55,017 bases of DNA from positions 1 through 55,017 of the forward strand of contig SCQD01000074.1 in the NCBI GenBank assembly GCA_004299145.1, in the 5' to 3' direction. Source of the stretch: Methylococcaceae bacterium (GTDB lineage Bacteria; Pseudomonadota; Gammaproteobacteria; Methylococcales; Methylococcaceae). Below the pieces are notes generated by a model, which worked only from the letters and a program-made list of their open reading frames with translations, was not told where the DNA came from and did no database searches. Position 1 is the first letter of the stretch, and each line of letters starts with the position of its first letter. Shown piece after piece: positions 36,581 through 46,385 of this stretch. Both the position numbers and the translations under genes were made by a program.

Positions 36581-37753
36581 TTATTGTCCCCTCGCTTCAC
36601 GGCCACGGACAGAAGAACGCAAAGGCTTGCTCTCACTCACCGGTATGGGCGAAGACAGCGTGCTCGCAGGGGGCTCGACGGTTTTGACGGATTCGTCGCT
36701 GTCGCCGGCGGCAGCTCCCGAGGTCAACTTATCCAGCGGCAAATAAACCAGATTGTTGCCGGCCTTGGAATCCACCAATACCGTGTGGCTGCCGTGCATC
36801 ACCGACTGCATGGCGTCCAGATACAAGCGCTTGCGCATGACTTCAGGCGCTTTTTCGTACTCGGCCAGCACTTTGCTGAAACGGCTGGCATCACCATTGG
36901 CGCGCGCAATCACTTTCTGCTTGTAGGCTTCGGCTTCAGCTCCCTGGCGCGAAGCCGTGCCTTTGGCTTTGGGGATGACGTCGTTGCGGTAGGTTTCGGC
37001 TTCGTTGATCAAGCGCTGTTCATCTTCCCGCGCCTTGATGGCGTCCTCGAAAGCCCCCTGCACTTCTTCGGGCGGCTGCGCATCCTGCAGATTGACGCTG
37101 GTAATGCGGATGCCGGCCTTGTAACCGTCCAGCACTTGCTGTAATTCCGCTTTGATTTCTTCGGCGATTTCGCTACGGCCCTTGGTCAGTACAAAGTCCA
37201 TGTCGCTTTTGCCGATGACGCCGCGCTCCGCGCTTTCGGTCACTTGTTTGAGGGTGGCTTCCGGGTCGCGCACGTTGAACAGAAACTCTTTGGCGTCCTT
37301 GATCTGGTATTGCACTGCCAGACGCACGTCGACGATGTTTTCATCCTGGGTAAGCATCAGCGCTTCTTTTGGCACTGCGCCCGCCGATTGCTGGCGTATG
37401 CCGCTGGAGCGATAGCCTACTTCCACGAAGCGCTGATTCTCGACGTTGACGGTTTCCACGTTTTCGATGGGCGAAGGGTAATGCCAATGGAGACCGGAAT
37501 CGGTGGTTTCCTGGTACTTGCCGAAGCGCGTAACCACGCCGCGTGTACCTTCGTCGACGATATAAATGCCGGTCAAAGCCCATACGCCCAGGCCTACGAC
37601 TGCCAGCAGGCCAAAACCGCCGCCGCCGAACAAATTGCCGAATTTTTCTTGTAGTGAACGTATCGCTTCGTCGACTTCGGACGATGAAGGGGGCTGTCGG
37701 TCTTGCCCGCTCCAGGGATCTTTGTTGCTGCCTCCCGGCTCATTCCAGGACAT
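36581..37753 (-). CDS. hflK: FtsH protease modulator HflK
   Basis: Partner of HflC, 390 residues from the ATG at 37753, chosen for its AGGAG site and because the family begins MSWNEPGGSNKDPW. A Gly/Asp-rich cytoplasmic head (about 1-45) leads into one membrane segment (LLAVVGLGVWALTGIYIV, about 52-70), the SPFH domain and coiled coils. The tail is Ser/Pro-rich. Ninety-five bases separate it from hflX. Confidence 0.97.
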   Translation of the reverse strand: MSWNEPGGSNKDPWSGQDRQPPSSSEVDEAIRSLQEKFGNLFGGGGFGLLAVVGLGVWALTGIYIVDEGTRGVVTRFGKYQETTDSGLHWHYPSPIENVETVNVENQRFVEVGYRSSGIRQQSAGAVPKEALMLTQDENIVDVRLAVQYQIKDAKEFLFNVRDPEATLKQVTESAERGVIGKSDMDFVLTKGRSEIAEEIKAELQQVLDGYKAGIRITSVNLQDAQPPEEVQGAFEDAIKAREDEQRLINEAETYRNDVIPKAKGTASRQGAEAEAYKQKVIARANGDASRFSKVLAEYEKAPEVMRKRLYLDAMQSVMHGSHTVLVDSKAGNNLVYLPLDKLTSGAAAGDSDESVKTVEPPASTLSSPIPVSESKPLRSSVRGREARGQ

Positions 37754-37848
37754 GGTTGCGCTCCTGTGTATTTTGACTGTTGGGTTGGGATGATCGTGGC
37801 TCGGAAGAACCGGTGGACGAATTGGATGCATGAACAAGCTGTGTGGCG

Positions 37849-39150
37849 TTACGCGGCAGCAGGCGTGACTGGAATGACGGTTACCTGTTCCAGCAGGCGC
37901 AAATCTTTGTCCGACAACTCCACGTCCATCATCCAGCCGCCGCCGTCATCCATGGCTTCGCGTAGCACCGCGCCAAGTTGAAACAGTCTAGCACGAATCG
38001 AGCCTTGCGCAGCCGAGAGCTGCACCCGGCACCTGCGCTTACCGCAAGCCAGGCGATTTTCCAACGCCTCGGCCAGCAGTTCCAGGCCATCCTTGCTCAG
38101 CGCCGACAGCCATACGCGCCGCACTGCGCCGGTCTCATCCCACTCCAGGCGGGGGGGCGCATCTTCCAGCAGGTCGATTTTGTTGAAGACTTCGATTTGG
38201 GGGATTTTATCGGCACCAATTTCCGTCAACACCTCGTTGACGGCCTGGATGGTTTCATCGCGCCGCGTGGCATTGGCATCCACCACGTGCAACAGCACGT
38301 CGGATTCACAGGCTTCTTGCAGGGTAGAGCGAAAAGCCGCCACCAGTTCGTGCGGCAGGTGGCGAATAAACCCCACCGTGTCGCCCAGCACCACGGTGCC
38401 GCCGTGGGGCAGCCTAAGCCGGCGCATGGTAGGGTCCAGGGTGGCGAACAACTGGTCGGCCACGAAGACTTTGGCGTGCGTCAGGGTATTGAACAGGGTG
38501 GATTTGCCGGCATTGGTGTAGCCTACCAAAGATACCGTAGGCACGTCGGCGCGCTTGCGGCCGCTACGGTTTTGATCGCGCTGGCGGTCCACTTTATCCA
38601 GGCGTTTTTCGATGACGCGGATGCGGTTGGCCAGCAGGCGCCGGTCGGTTTCCAACTGGGTTTCACCGGGACCGCGCAGGCCGATGCCGCCTTTTTGCCG
38701 CTCCAGGTGAGTCCAGCCACGCACCAATCGGGTGGACAAATGGCGCAACTGCGCCAGCTCGACTTGCAACTTGCCTTCGAAAGTGCGCGCGCGCTGCGCA
38801 AAAATATCCAGAATCAGGCCGGTCCTGTCGACCACGCGCACCGACAGGGCACGCTCCAGATTGCGCTCCTGGCTGGGGCTGAGTTCGTGGTCGATGAGCA
38901 CCAGATCGGCGTCGTGGGCCTGCACCGTTTCACGCAGTTCATCCACTTTGCCCTGACCGATGAAAAAACGGGCATCAGGAGAGCGGCGGCCACAAACCAT
39001 CCGGCCCACCACCTCAGCACCGGCCGAACCGGCCAACTCCCGCAATTCAGCGATATCTTCCGGATCGTCGTTGCCGCCGGTAAAAACCAGGACCGTCCTT
39101 TCGCCCGCATCCGGCCGCTCGAACAGAGCGCTTTCTATCGACGTTGCCAA
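37849..39150 (-). CDS. hflX: Ribosome-splitting GTPase HflX
   Basis: A GTPase of 433 residues that binds the ribosomal exit region and rescues stalled ribosomes under heat stress. The N-terminal HflX domain contains the conserved LVLIDHELSPSQERNLE. The G domain has the P-loop GYTNAGKSTLFN, then DTVGFIRHLPHEL (G3) and NKIDLL (G4). It starts 17 bases after the hfq stop, the usual hfq-hflX order. Confidence 0.97.
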   Translation of the reverse strand: MATSIESALFERPDAGERTVLVFTGGNDDPEDIAELRELAGSAGAEVVGRMVCGRRSPDARFFIGQGKVDELRETVQAHDADLVLIDHELSPSQERNLERALSVRVVDRTGLILDIFAQRARTFEGKLQVELAQLRHLSTRLVRGWTHLERQKGGIGLRGPGETQLETDRRLLANRIRVIEKRLDKVDRQRDQNRSGRKRADVPTVSLVGYTNAGKSTLFNTLTHAKVFVADQLFATLDPTMRRLRLPHGGTVVLGDTVGFIRHLPHELVAAFRSTLQEACESDVLLHVVDANATRRDETIQAVNEVLTEIGADKIPQIEVFNKIDLLEDAPPRLEWDETGAVRRVWLSALSKDGLELLAEALENRLACGKRRCRVQLSAAQGSIRARLFQLGAVLREAMDDGGGWMMDVELSDKDLRLLEQVTVIPVTPAAA

Positions 39151-39167
39151 CTAACCGCCAGCCCCAA

Positions 39168-39428
39168 TCAGACTTCTTCGTCCAAAACATCCCCATCTTC
39201 GCTGTCGCCGCTGTAAATGCGGACCTGGCGGGTCGGTACGATGGTGGAAATGGCGTGTTTGTAGACCATCTGGTTGACGGTGTTTTTCAACATGACCACA
39301 TATTGGTCAAACGAATCGATCTTGCCCTGTAATTTAATGCCGTTAACCAAATAAATGGATACCGGGACGTGCTCCTTGCGTAGGGCATTCAAAAACGGAT
39401 CTTGTAAATTCTGTCCCTTGGACATCAT
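39168..39428 (-). CDS. hfq: RNA chaperone Hfq
   Basis: An 86-residue Sm-like protein that forms a hexamer and pairs small RNAs with mRNAs. The Sm1 region [20 protein letters not shown] and the Sm2 signature [10 protein letters not shown] are intact. The short tail is acidic ([13 protein letters not shown]). The first two codons are both ATG. A four-copy repeat array separates it from miaA upstream, so it may have its own promoter in the 93 bases between. Confidence 0.98.
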   Translation of the reverse strand: MMSKGQNLQDPFLNALRKEHVPVSIYLVNGIKLQGKIDSFDQYVVMLKNTVNQMVYKHAISTIVPTRQVRIYSGDSEDGDVLDEEV

Positions 39429-39520
39429 GGTTTCCCCTTTTTTAGTGTTGCGCGCAAAGTTCCAGGCGGAGTATCAAAGTCTATCCACGCCTTAACTAAG
39501 CGGGGATTTTAACACACATT

Positions 39521-39664
39521 CAAGAAGCCTTAGTTATTCCGCTTCGCGGCGGCTTTCAAGAAGCCTTAGTTATTCCGCTTCGCGGCGGCTTTCAAGAAGC
39601 CTTAGTGATTCCGCTTCGCGGCGGCTTTCAAGCAGCCTTAGTGATTCCGCTTCGCGGCGGCTTT
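39521..39664. repeat. Four tandem copies of a 36-bp palindromic repeat between miaA and hfq
   Basis: Units start at 39521, 39557, 39593 and 39629, each containing CCGCTTCGCGGCGG, and are nearly identical. The array begins six bases past the miaA stop on the minus strand. It is the reverse complement of the unit inside the DUF3240 gene and of the single copy at 2100. Confidence 0.95.
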
Positions 39665-39670
39665 CCTGCA

Positions 39671-40627
39671 TTAAGCCTGGTGCAGCCCTTTATCCAGGCG
39701 CGGCGCCAAATCGTCCATCACCCGACTGCCCAATGTTTCCGCGTCGGCGGACTCGTACCACAGAGCGTCATTTTCGCGCTTGAGCCAGGTGAGCTGGCGC
39801 TTGGCCAATTGCCGGGTGGCGATGACGCCTCTGTCCGTCATGGTGGCCCAATCGCACTCTCCCGCCAAATAAGCCCATACCTGCCGGTAACCCACGGCGC
39901 GTATGGACGGCAAAGCTGGGTGAAGATCACCGCGCTGGTACAGGCGCTCGACTTCGTCCACCAGACCATCCGTCAACATGGCGCGAAAGCGCTCGGCAAT
40001 GCGCTGGTGCAATGCAGCGCGTTCGCGCGGCGCCACCACGATCTTGACGGCATGAAACGGCAAACCGGCCGACTCCGCCGCCGCCCATAACTCGCTCAGG
40101 GGTATGCCGGTCAGCAAAAACACTTCCAGCGCTCTTTGCGTACGCTGGGGATCGTTGGGATGGATGCGCGCCGCCGAGACAGGGTCGACCTGGCGCAGCC
40201 GTTCGTGCAAAGCAAGCTGCCCCAGGTGTTCGGCCTGTTGTTCCAGTTCTCGACGCACATCGGCATCAGCCGGTGGCAACTGGGCCAGACCGCGCGTCAA
40301 GGCGTTGAAGTACAGCGAAGTCCCTCCGGCCAGGATGGGTAAGCGCCCCCGGCGGTAAATCTCGCCGATCAAGGCCAGGGCCAGATCGCGAAACCTGCCG
40401 GTGGAAAAAACTTCGCCGGGATCGAGTATGTCGATGAGGTGGTGTGGAATACCGCGCCGCTGCAGCAAAGTCGGCTTGGCCGTGCCTATATCCATGCCGC
40501 GATAGACCATGGCCGAATCCACGCTGATAATCTCGCCATTCAGGCGCTCAGCCAGATAAACGGCCAGATCCGACTTGCCCGAAGCCGTTGGCCCCATGAG
40601 CAATAGCGCCGCCGGTAAGGTACTCAT
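39671..40627 (-). CDS. miaA: tRNA dimethylallyltransferase MiaA
   Basis: Adds an isopentenyl group to A37 of tRNAs that read codons beginning with U, 318 residues. The P-loop GPTASGKSDLA, the substrate motif DSAMVYRGMDIGTAKP and LAGGTSLYFNAL are intact. The start overlaps the mutL stop by four bases, the conserved mutL-miaA-hfq order. Confidence 0.98.
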   Translation of the reverse strand: MSTLPAALLLMGPTASGKSDLAVYLAERLNGEIISVDSAMVYRGMDIGTAKPTLLQRRGIPHHLIDILDPGEVFSTGRFRDLALALIGEIYRRGRLPILAGGTSLYFNALTRGLAQLPPADADVRRELEQQAEHLGQLALHERLRQVDPVSAARIHPNDPQRTQRALEVFLLTGIPLSELWAAAESAGLPFHAVKIVVAPRERAALHQRIAERFRAMLTDGLVDEVERLYQRGDLHPALPSIRAVGYRQVWAYLAGECDWATMTDRGVIATRQLAKRQLTWLKRENDALWYESADAETLGSRVMDDLAPRLDKGLHQA

Positions 40628-42456
40628 TTTCCACGCAAAAACAAACGGTCCAAATCCTTCAGGCTGAATTCGCTCCAGGTCGGCCGCCCGTGGTTACACT
40701 GGCCGCTGAACGGCGTGCGCTCCATTTCGCGCAGCAAGCCGTTCATTTCTTCCAACGTCAAGCGCCGCTTGGCGCGCACCGAGCCGTGGCAGGCCACTCT
40801 GGCCAACAGTTCGTTGATGGCCTGAGCGACGCCCTGGCTGCTGCCGTACTCGGCAAGCTCCCGCAGTAATTTGCGCAGCAAATCATCCATGTCCGCGTCG
40901 GCTATCAGGGCCGGCACGGCCCGCACCACCAGCGTATCCGGCCCTGCTCTGTCAACCTCAAACCCCAAAGACAGCAAGACATCAGGGCTGCCCTCCGCCA
41001 ATTCGGCTTCCGCTGCACCGACCGTCACGCGGACCGGCAACAGCAGCGGCTGACGCACGATAGCCCCGGCACTGTGTTGGCGCTTGAGTTTTTCATAAGT
41101 GATGCGCTCATGGGCGGCGTGGGCATCGACCACGACCAACCCGTTCGCCGACTCCGCCAAAATGTAGATATTGTGCAAATGCGCCACGGCATATCCCAAC
41201 GGGTGAGACTCCTGCTCCAGTTTCGGCGAGGCTTCCCAGGCGGGCGAATCGGGCTTTTCAGGCAGAGGAGGATGCAATGAGCCGTAGAAGGCGGTTTGTT
41301 CCGCCACCCTGAAGGGCAGAGGCGTTTGGCGGGGCGCGGGCCAATCGCCGGGTGATCGCTGCATGGCGGCACTTTCCGGACCGGGAGCAAGCACTGGCTG
41401 CGTTACGCCACTCGACGCAAACGGGGGAGGTGAAACGGGAGCGGGCGCAACACCGGGCCGCAAATCCGCCAGACTGCGGCTCAAGGCGCTGAACAAAAAA
41501 TCATGCACCATGCGTCCCTCGCGAAAACGCACTTCCAGCTTGGCCGGATGGGCGTTGACGTCCACCAGCGTGGGATCCAGCTCCAAATACAGCACATAAG
41601 CGGGCTGGCGTTCATGGTGCAGCACGTCCTGATAGGCCTGGCGCACGGCGTGCGCCACCAGTTTGTCACGCGCCAGGCGGCCATTCACGTAAAAGTACTG
41701 CATGTCGGTCTGACCACGGGAAAACGTGGGCAAGCCCACCCACCCCCACAAGCGCAAACCCGCCTGGGCAAAATCGATGTATACCGCCTGCTGCAAAAAA
41801 TCCTCGCCGCATACGGCGGCAATACGTGTATCGCGCAGGGCTGCTTCGAGCAGGCGCTTGTGGCGGACAACGGGGGCTTGGTTGTGCGTCAGCGTAAAAC
41901 CCACGTCGAAACGGCTCAGGGCAATGCGTTTGATCACGCTGTCGATGTGGGTGAATTCGGTTTTTTCCGTGCGCAAAAATTTACGCCGGGCAGGCGTGTT
42001 GTAAAACAGGTCGCGCACTTCCACGCTGGTGCCGGTCGGGTGGGCATCAGGCACGGGGTCGAAATGGGATTCCGTGCCATCGGCCAGCACCCGCCAAGCA
42101 TTGGCGGCTCCCGGCTGGCGCGACACCAGGGACAAGCGCGCAATGGAACTGATGGAAGGCAGCGCCTCGCCTCGAAAGCCCATGGTAACCACCCGCTCCA
42201 GGTCGTCCAATGACGCGATTTTGCTGGTAGCGTGGCGCGACAGCGCCAAGGGGAGATCATCCTTATGGATACCGCAGCCATCATCGCGCACCAGGATCAA
42301 GCGCGAGCCCCCTGCCTCGACCTGCACGTCGATTTGCGTAGCTCCGGCATCCAGCGCATTTTCGACCAGTTCCTTCACTACTGAAGCCGGACGCTCGATA
42401 ACTTCACCGGCGGCGATCTGGTTGACGAGTTGGGGCGGCAGAGAACGGATGCGCAT
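40624..42456 (-). CDS. mutL: DNA mismatch repair protein MutL, probably endonuclease type
   Basis: A 610-residue GHKL ATPase that links MutS to the later steps of repair. The ATP-binding motifs are intact (AAGEVIERPASVVKELVENA, DDGCGI, GFRGEAL). A Pro-rich linker spans about residues 330-415. The C-terminal domain contains DAHAAHERITYE, close to the metal-binding endonuclease motif DQHAxxERxxYE and to the form seen in Pseudomonas MutL, which nicks DNA. This suggests repair without MutH. First gene of the minus-strand block that runs to purA. Confidence 0.96.
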   Translation of the reverse strand: MRIRSLPPQLVNQIAAGEVIERPASVVKELVENALDAGATQIDVQVEAGGSRLILVRDDGCGIHKDDLPLALSRHATSKIASLDDLERVVTMGFRGEALPSISSIARLSLVSRQPGAANAWRVLADGTESHFDPVPDAHPTGTSVEVRDLFYNTPARRKFLRTEKTEFTHIDSVIKRIALSRFDVGFTLTHNQAPVVRHKRLLEAALRDTRIAAVCGEDFLQQAVYIDFAQAGLRLWGWVGLPTFSRGQTDMQYFYVNGRLARDKLVAHAVRQAYQDVLHHERQPAYVLYLELDPTLVDVNAHPAKLEVRFREGRMVHDFLFSALSRSLADLRPGVAPAPVSPPPFASSGVTQPVLAPGPESAAMQRSPGDWPAPRQTPLPFRVAEQTAFYGSLHPPLPEKPDSPAWEASPKLEQESHPLGYAVAHLHNIYILAESANGLVVVDAHAAHERITYEKLKRQHSAGAIVRQPLLLPVRVTVGAAEAELAEGSPDVLLSLGFEVDRAGPDTLVVRAVPALIADADMDDLLRKLLRELAEYGSSQGVAQAINELLARVACHGSVRAKRRLTLEEMNGLLREMERTPFSGQCNHGRPTWSEFSLKDLDRLFLRGK

Positions 42457-42662
42457 GAAATTCCAGAGCGAAAAATGGAAGCGTATTTTAGCCTAACCGA
42501 TCATGGCGCGAGTGCCGCCCCTGAGCATGGACGAACAAGCAAAGCTCTGCGGCAATCACGAGGGGTTCGGCAGAGCGCACCAACCGCCTACTGGCGCGTT
42601 ATGCAACTTTCGCTGTACCATGACCGGTTGTTAAAGCATTCGATGACTCAGGTGATTTAAAG

Positions 42663-45290
42663 ATGGGCGCTCTCGTTTTACATTTTGGCATGCAAAAGAC
42701 CGGCGGCACGTCCATTCAGCTTTCACTCAAAAACGCGGCAACAGACGATGGATTTGCCTATCTGTCGCTCGGCAAAACCAACTCCAGTGCCGGGCTCATG
42801 GCCGGATTCGCATCCCACCCGGGCAACTATCCCTTATTCGCCAAAGCGGGCTACTCCGAAGAAAAGCTGAAACAGCAACGCGCCGCCATGCGCCGGCAGT
42901 TGACCGAACAACTAAGCGGCATGGGCGACAAAACAACCATCATATCCGCCGAAGACATCCTGCTGATGGATGCCGCAGGGCTGGCTGAATTGCGCGATTT
43001 TTTGTCGCCCATGGCCTCCGGCATTTTGCTGGCGGGCTATATCAGAGCCCCTAAAGGCTACATCGAGAGCGGTTTTCAACAGCGCGTAAAGAGTGGCAAT
43101 GCGGAGTTCAAAATCACCCGGCACCTTTATCCGGGTTACCGACCGTTGTTCGAAGCGCTCGAAAATACCTTCGGCACCGATAAAGTTCAATTCTGGCCCT
43201 TCAAGCCCAACCATTTCCCCAATCGTTGCGTTGTCCAGGATTTTTGCCGCCGCATCGGCATACAACTTCCGCCCGACAAAATCATCGACATCAACGACGA
43301 GCTGAGCCTACCCGCCATCCGCTTGTTGTATGCCTATCGGAAATACGGACCCGGCTTTCAAAAAATCGCCGTTGACAATCCGCTACGCGGCGACGCAAAC
43401 GCAGAGGCGGTACGCGAAAACCAGCGGCTCGTCGAACAATTACTACAACTGGCCGGCCCCAAGCTCCATATCGATAATCGCCTGATCCATCCTATTTTGC
43501 GTAAGCAGCGCGAAGACATCGAATGGATGGAAGCACGCCTAGGCGCTCCCCTGAAAGATCCTCAAGCCCCCGCAGGGGAACCCGTCATCGCAGCAGAGGC
43601 GGATTTGCTGCAATTCGAAGCGCCCGAATTGGAATGGCTCGCCGAACAAGTCGGCTGGGCGGCATCGCGTTTTAAGTCGGCAGAGCCACGCCACGAATTA
43701 GTCGCCGAAGCGGTCCACGCGTTGCGCATGAAATTGGCCGAGCACCAGTTAGCGGAAACCGCGCAAAAACAGCAGAGCGCGCCGCAACCTCGTGCCGCCA
43801 AAGCTGAAAAGCCCCCAAAGGGGCCATTTATTTTACACATCGGCATGCAAAAGACGGGCAGCACCTCTATTCAGCTATCGCTGAAAAATACCGCACCCGA
43901 TGAACGATTTACCTATTTGACACTCGGCAAAAAAGCCAAAGCCAGCCCCGGCGTTATTGCCGGATTTGCCACCCGCCCCAGCGACTACCATCTGTTTACC
44001 AAGGTAAACTGGCCGGAAGAAAAGATGGATAAGCACCGCAAGGCCATGCGCCGGCAATTACACCGGTCATTGAAGCAGTGCGGTGGCAAAACAGCCATTT
44101 TATCGGGCGAAGACATTCCACTGATGGATGAAGCCGGATTGGTGGAGTTGCGCGATTTCCTGTCGAAAAGGACAACCGATATCAAGGTCGTCGGTTATAT
44201 ACGAGAACCTAAAGGATATATGGAGAGCAGCTTCCAGCAACGCTTAAAAAACGGCAAAGGAGCACTCAACATGGAAGGTCTATACCCTCGCTACCAGCGA
44301 CTATTCGAAGGATTCGAAAAGGCATTTGGCGCGGACAACGTCCAGTATTGGCTTTTCAATACGGCTGATTTCCCCAATCGCTGCGTGGTTCAGGACTTCT
44401 GCCGGCGCATCGGCATGGATTTCCCCGCCGATAAAGTCATTACCGCCAATATTGCACTGACGCTGCCAGCAATCCGCTTACTGTATGCCTATCGAAAATT
44501 CGGATCGGGCTACGGCATCGGTCCCTGGATGATACGCGAAAACCAGTTACTCATCGATCAATTAACCAAACTGGATGGCCCCAAACTTCGCTTTGACGAC
44601 AGCATGGTCGAACCTGTTTTAAACAAATACCGGGAAGACATCCAGTGGATGGAAACGCGCATCGGCAAACCTTTCAAACCCCAACCAGTACCCGCGGAAA
44701 ATATCGATAATGCTGTCGAGCGGCAACAGCGCAGCGAACCGACTATTTCCAAAGAAACAGACCTGCTGCAATTTGAAGCCCCCGAACTGGAATGGCTCGC
44801 CGAGCAGGTAGACTGGGAAACCTCGCGCTTCAAGCCGAAATGGCAACGCCACGAATTGGTCGCAGAGGCGGTCCATGCGCTACGACTGAAGCTGGCCGAC
44901 CTTCATCTGCCAAAAACCGCATCGCAAGAACAACGCGAAGCCGCCCGCAATCGGGGCGGCAAGTTCTCGAAACTCTGGCAAAAAGACGTCAAAGAATTGG
45001 TTAGCGAAGCCAAATCGGCCCGACCGACCTATTTCGAAAAAATGTCGAACGCACGCGCCAGAGCACTCGTCAAGATAGTCTTCCGAAAAGTCAATCGCCA
45101 ACTGAATCGCCCCGGCTGTGTTCAGCTGCAAATACCTGGGTTTGGTAAATTTACCACCGTGCCGGTAAGCTACGAGATGGATGGAGAATTGATAACCAGC
45201 AGACAAATCGAGTTTAGTCCTGAAAAGGCGCTGAAATCACCCCAAAAAAAACCAAATAAAAACGATGAACTAATCAACCGAAAACTATAG
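42663..45290 (+). CDS. Tandem sulfotransferase-like protein with a C-terminal HU/IHF-like region
   Basis: An 875-residue protein built from an internal duplication. Unit 1 (about 1-385) and unit 2 (about 386-770) each open with a P-loop-like GMQKTG(G/S)TSIQLSLKN (Gly9 and Gly394) as in PAPS-dependent sulfotransferases. Both share a later GYIR(A/E)PKGY and NRCVVQDFCRRIG, and end in the same DLLQFEAPELEWLAEQV segment. A last part (about 775-860) has the outline of an HU/IHF domain: helices, then QLQIPGFGKF (GFG at 826-828) and FSPEKALK (851-858), which corresponds to the FxPxKALK end of HU proteins. It opens the surface-polysaccharide region, so modification of a polysaccharide or an envelope molecule is likely. 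The purpose of the last domain is unknown. Weak ribosome binding site. Confidence 0.75.
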   Translation: MGALVLHFGMQKTGGTSIQLSLKNAATDDGFAYLSLGKTNSSAGLMAGFASHPGNYPLFAKAGYSEEKLKQQRAAMRRQLTEQLSGMGDKTTIISAEDILLMDAAGLAELRDFLSPMASGILLAGYIRAPKGYIESGFQQRVKSGNAEFKITRHLYPGYRPLFEALENTFGTDKVQFWPFKPNHFPNRCVVQDFCRRIGIQLPPDKIIDINDELSLPAIRLLYAYRKYGPGFQKIAVDNPLRGDANAEAVRENQRLVEQLLQLAGPKLHIDNRLIHPILRKQREDIEWMEARLGAPLKDPQAPAGEPVIAAEADLLQFEAPELEWLAEQVGWAASRFKSAEPRHELVAEAVHALRMKLAEHQLAETAQKQQSAPQPRAAKAEKPPKGPFILHIGMQKTGSTSIQLSLKNTAPDERFTYLTLGKKAKASPGVIAGFATRPSDYHLFTKVNWPEEKMDKHRKAMRRQLHRSLKQCGGKTAILSGEDIPLMDEAGLVELRDFLSKRTTDIKVVGYIREPKGYMESSFQQRLKNGKGALNMEGLYPRYQRLFEGFEKAFGADNVQYWLFNTADFPNRCVVQDFCRRIGMDFPADKVITANIALTLPAIRLLYAYRKFGSGYGIGPWMIRENQLLIDQLTKLDGPKLRFDDSMVEPVLNKYREDIQWMETRIGKPFKPQPVPAENIDNAVERQQRSEPTISKETDLLQFEAPELEWLAEQVDWETSRFKPKWQRHELVAEAVHALRLKLADLHLPKTASQEQREAARNRGGKFSKLWQKDVKELVSEAKSARPTYFEKMSNARARALVKIVFRKVNRQLNRPGCVQLQIPGFGKFTTVPVSYEMDGELITSRQIEFSPEKALKSPQKKPNKNDELINRKL

Positions 45291-45413
45291 CGCCCAAAGT
45301 TCAGGCGTTATTGGCAAATAAACCGGATTTCATAACTTTACCGACTATCAACGCCCAGCGGCGCAGGGCTAGCAATTCACGCGCCGATTGAGGTATAGTG
45401 GAGTTGAATTTTT

Positions 45414-46385
45414 GTGGTCACCGGTACAACAGTCATGCCGCTCGCCGATACTGGCAACAAATCCGCTGCTCATCCAGCCCGCAAGCTGTCCTCCAGTGCC
45501 GTATCGATCGCCCTGGGCAGCTCCGCCAAAAAACGGGCTGAACGGCGCGAACAGCGGACTACCGCAGGTCAAGAGCGCGTTTTCACTCGGCTGCCAAGTC
45601 TGCAACGCGCCAAACGTAGCGGACTTCAAGTGCAAAAGGCGGTTGTTTTTGCCTTGTTTATGCGGGAATTGCGCACCCGCTTCGGCAGATATCAGCTGGG
45701 CTACCTCTGGGCTCTGCTGGAACCCGGCATACATGTGCTGGTGCTGGTGACCCTGTTTAGTTTTTTTCTGGGACGGGTAAAGATCGGAATTTCATTTCCG
45801 GTTTTTTTTGTGGCAGGCATAGTCCCCTGGTTCCTTTTCAACAATATCGCCGTACGCTCGCTTAAGGCGGTAAACGCCAATGCGGGGCTATTCAACTATA
45901 AATTACTAAAACCGATCGATACGGTGCTCGCGCGGGTAGCGCTCGAACTATTGATTTACAGTATCGTATACGTGGCATTACTGGCGGTAGTCAGGGGAAT
46001 GGGCGCCCCCGTCCATATTTCGAACCTATTCAAACTGATAGGCAGTTTTATCGCCGTAGGCTGTTTTGCAACGGGCATAGGCCTGGTTTTCATGGTCATT
46101 GGCGAGTTCTTTGCCGAATCCGAAAAAATCGTCCCAATGCTTATCCAACCCCTCTACTTTCTGTCCGGCGTCCTGGTTTCGGCCAATCAAATCCCGGTGG
46201 ACTACCGGGGCTATTTATTGTGGAACCCGCTATTCCATGCCATTGAAGTCGGGCGCGGCGCGTTATCGCCCAATTACGAGGTCGGTGAAGTCAGCCTTTT
46301 TTATGTTTTCGTCTGCGCCTTGATCGCAAACGTCGCTGGTCTTTGGGTATACCGCATCAGTGAAAGGAAACTGATGAGCCGATGA
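45414..46385 (+). CDS. Capsule polysaccharide ABC exporter permease, KpsM-like
   Basis: Inner-membrane permease of an ABC-2 type polysaccharide exporter. From about residue 72 the protein (LQVQKAVVFALFMRELRTRF, then GYLWALLEPGIHV) matches KpsM/CtrC/BexB proteins of about 250 residues, with six membrane segments. The first 70 residues are an Arg/Ser/Ala-rich extension not seen in typical members. No good ribosome binding site marks GTG 45414 or ATG 45435, and an internal start such as GTG 45629 is possible. A TATAGT sequence at 45393-45398 may be a -10 box. Its stop overlaps the ATPase start by four bases. Confidence 0.88.
   Translation: MVTGTTVMPLADTGNKSAAHPARKLSSSAVSIALGSSAKKRAERREQRTTAGQERVFTRLPSLQRAKRSGLQVQKAVVFALFMRELRTRFGRYQLGYLWALLEPGIHVLVLVTLFSFFLGRVKIGISFPVFFVAGIVPWFLFNNIAVRSLKAVNANAGLFNYKLLKPIDTVLARVALELLIYSIVYVALLAVVRGMGAPVHISNLFKLIGSFIAVGCFATGIGLVFMVIGEFFAESEKIVPMLIQPLYFLSGVLVSANQIPVDYRGYLLWNPLFHAIEVGRGALSPNYEVGEVSLFYVFVCALIANVAGLWVYRISERKLMSR

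Noticed and set aside
39521-39664. CRISPR array
   Set aside because: Tandem repeat without spacers, and the unit is itself a hairpin of a dispersed family.
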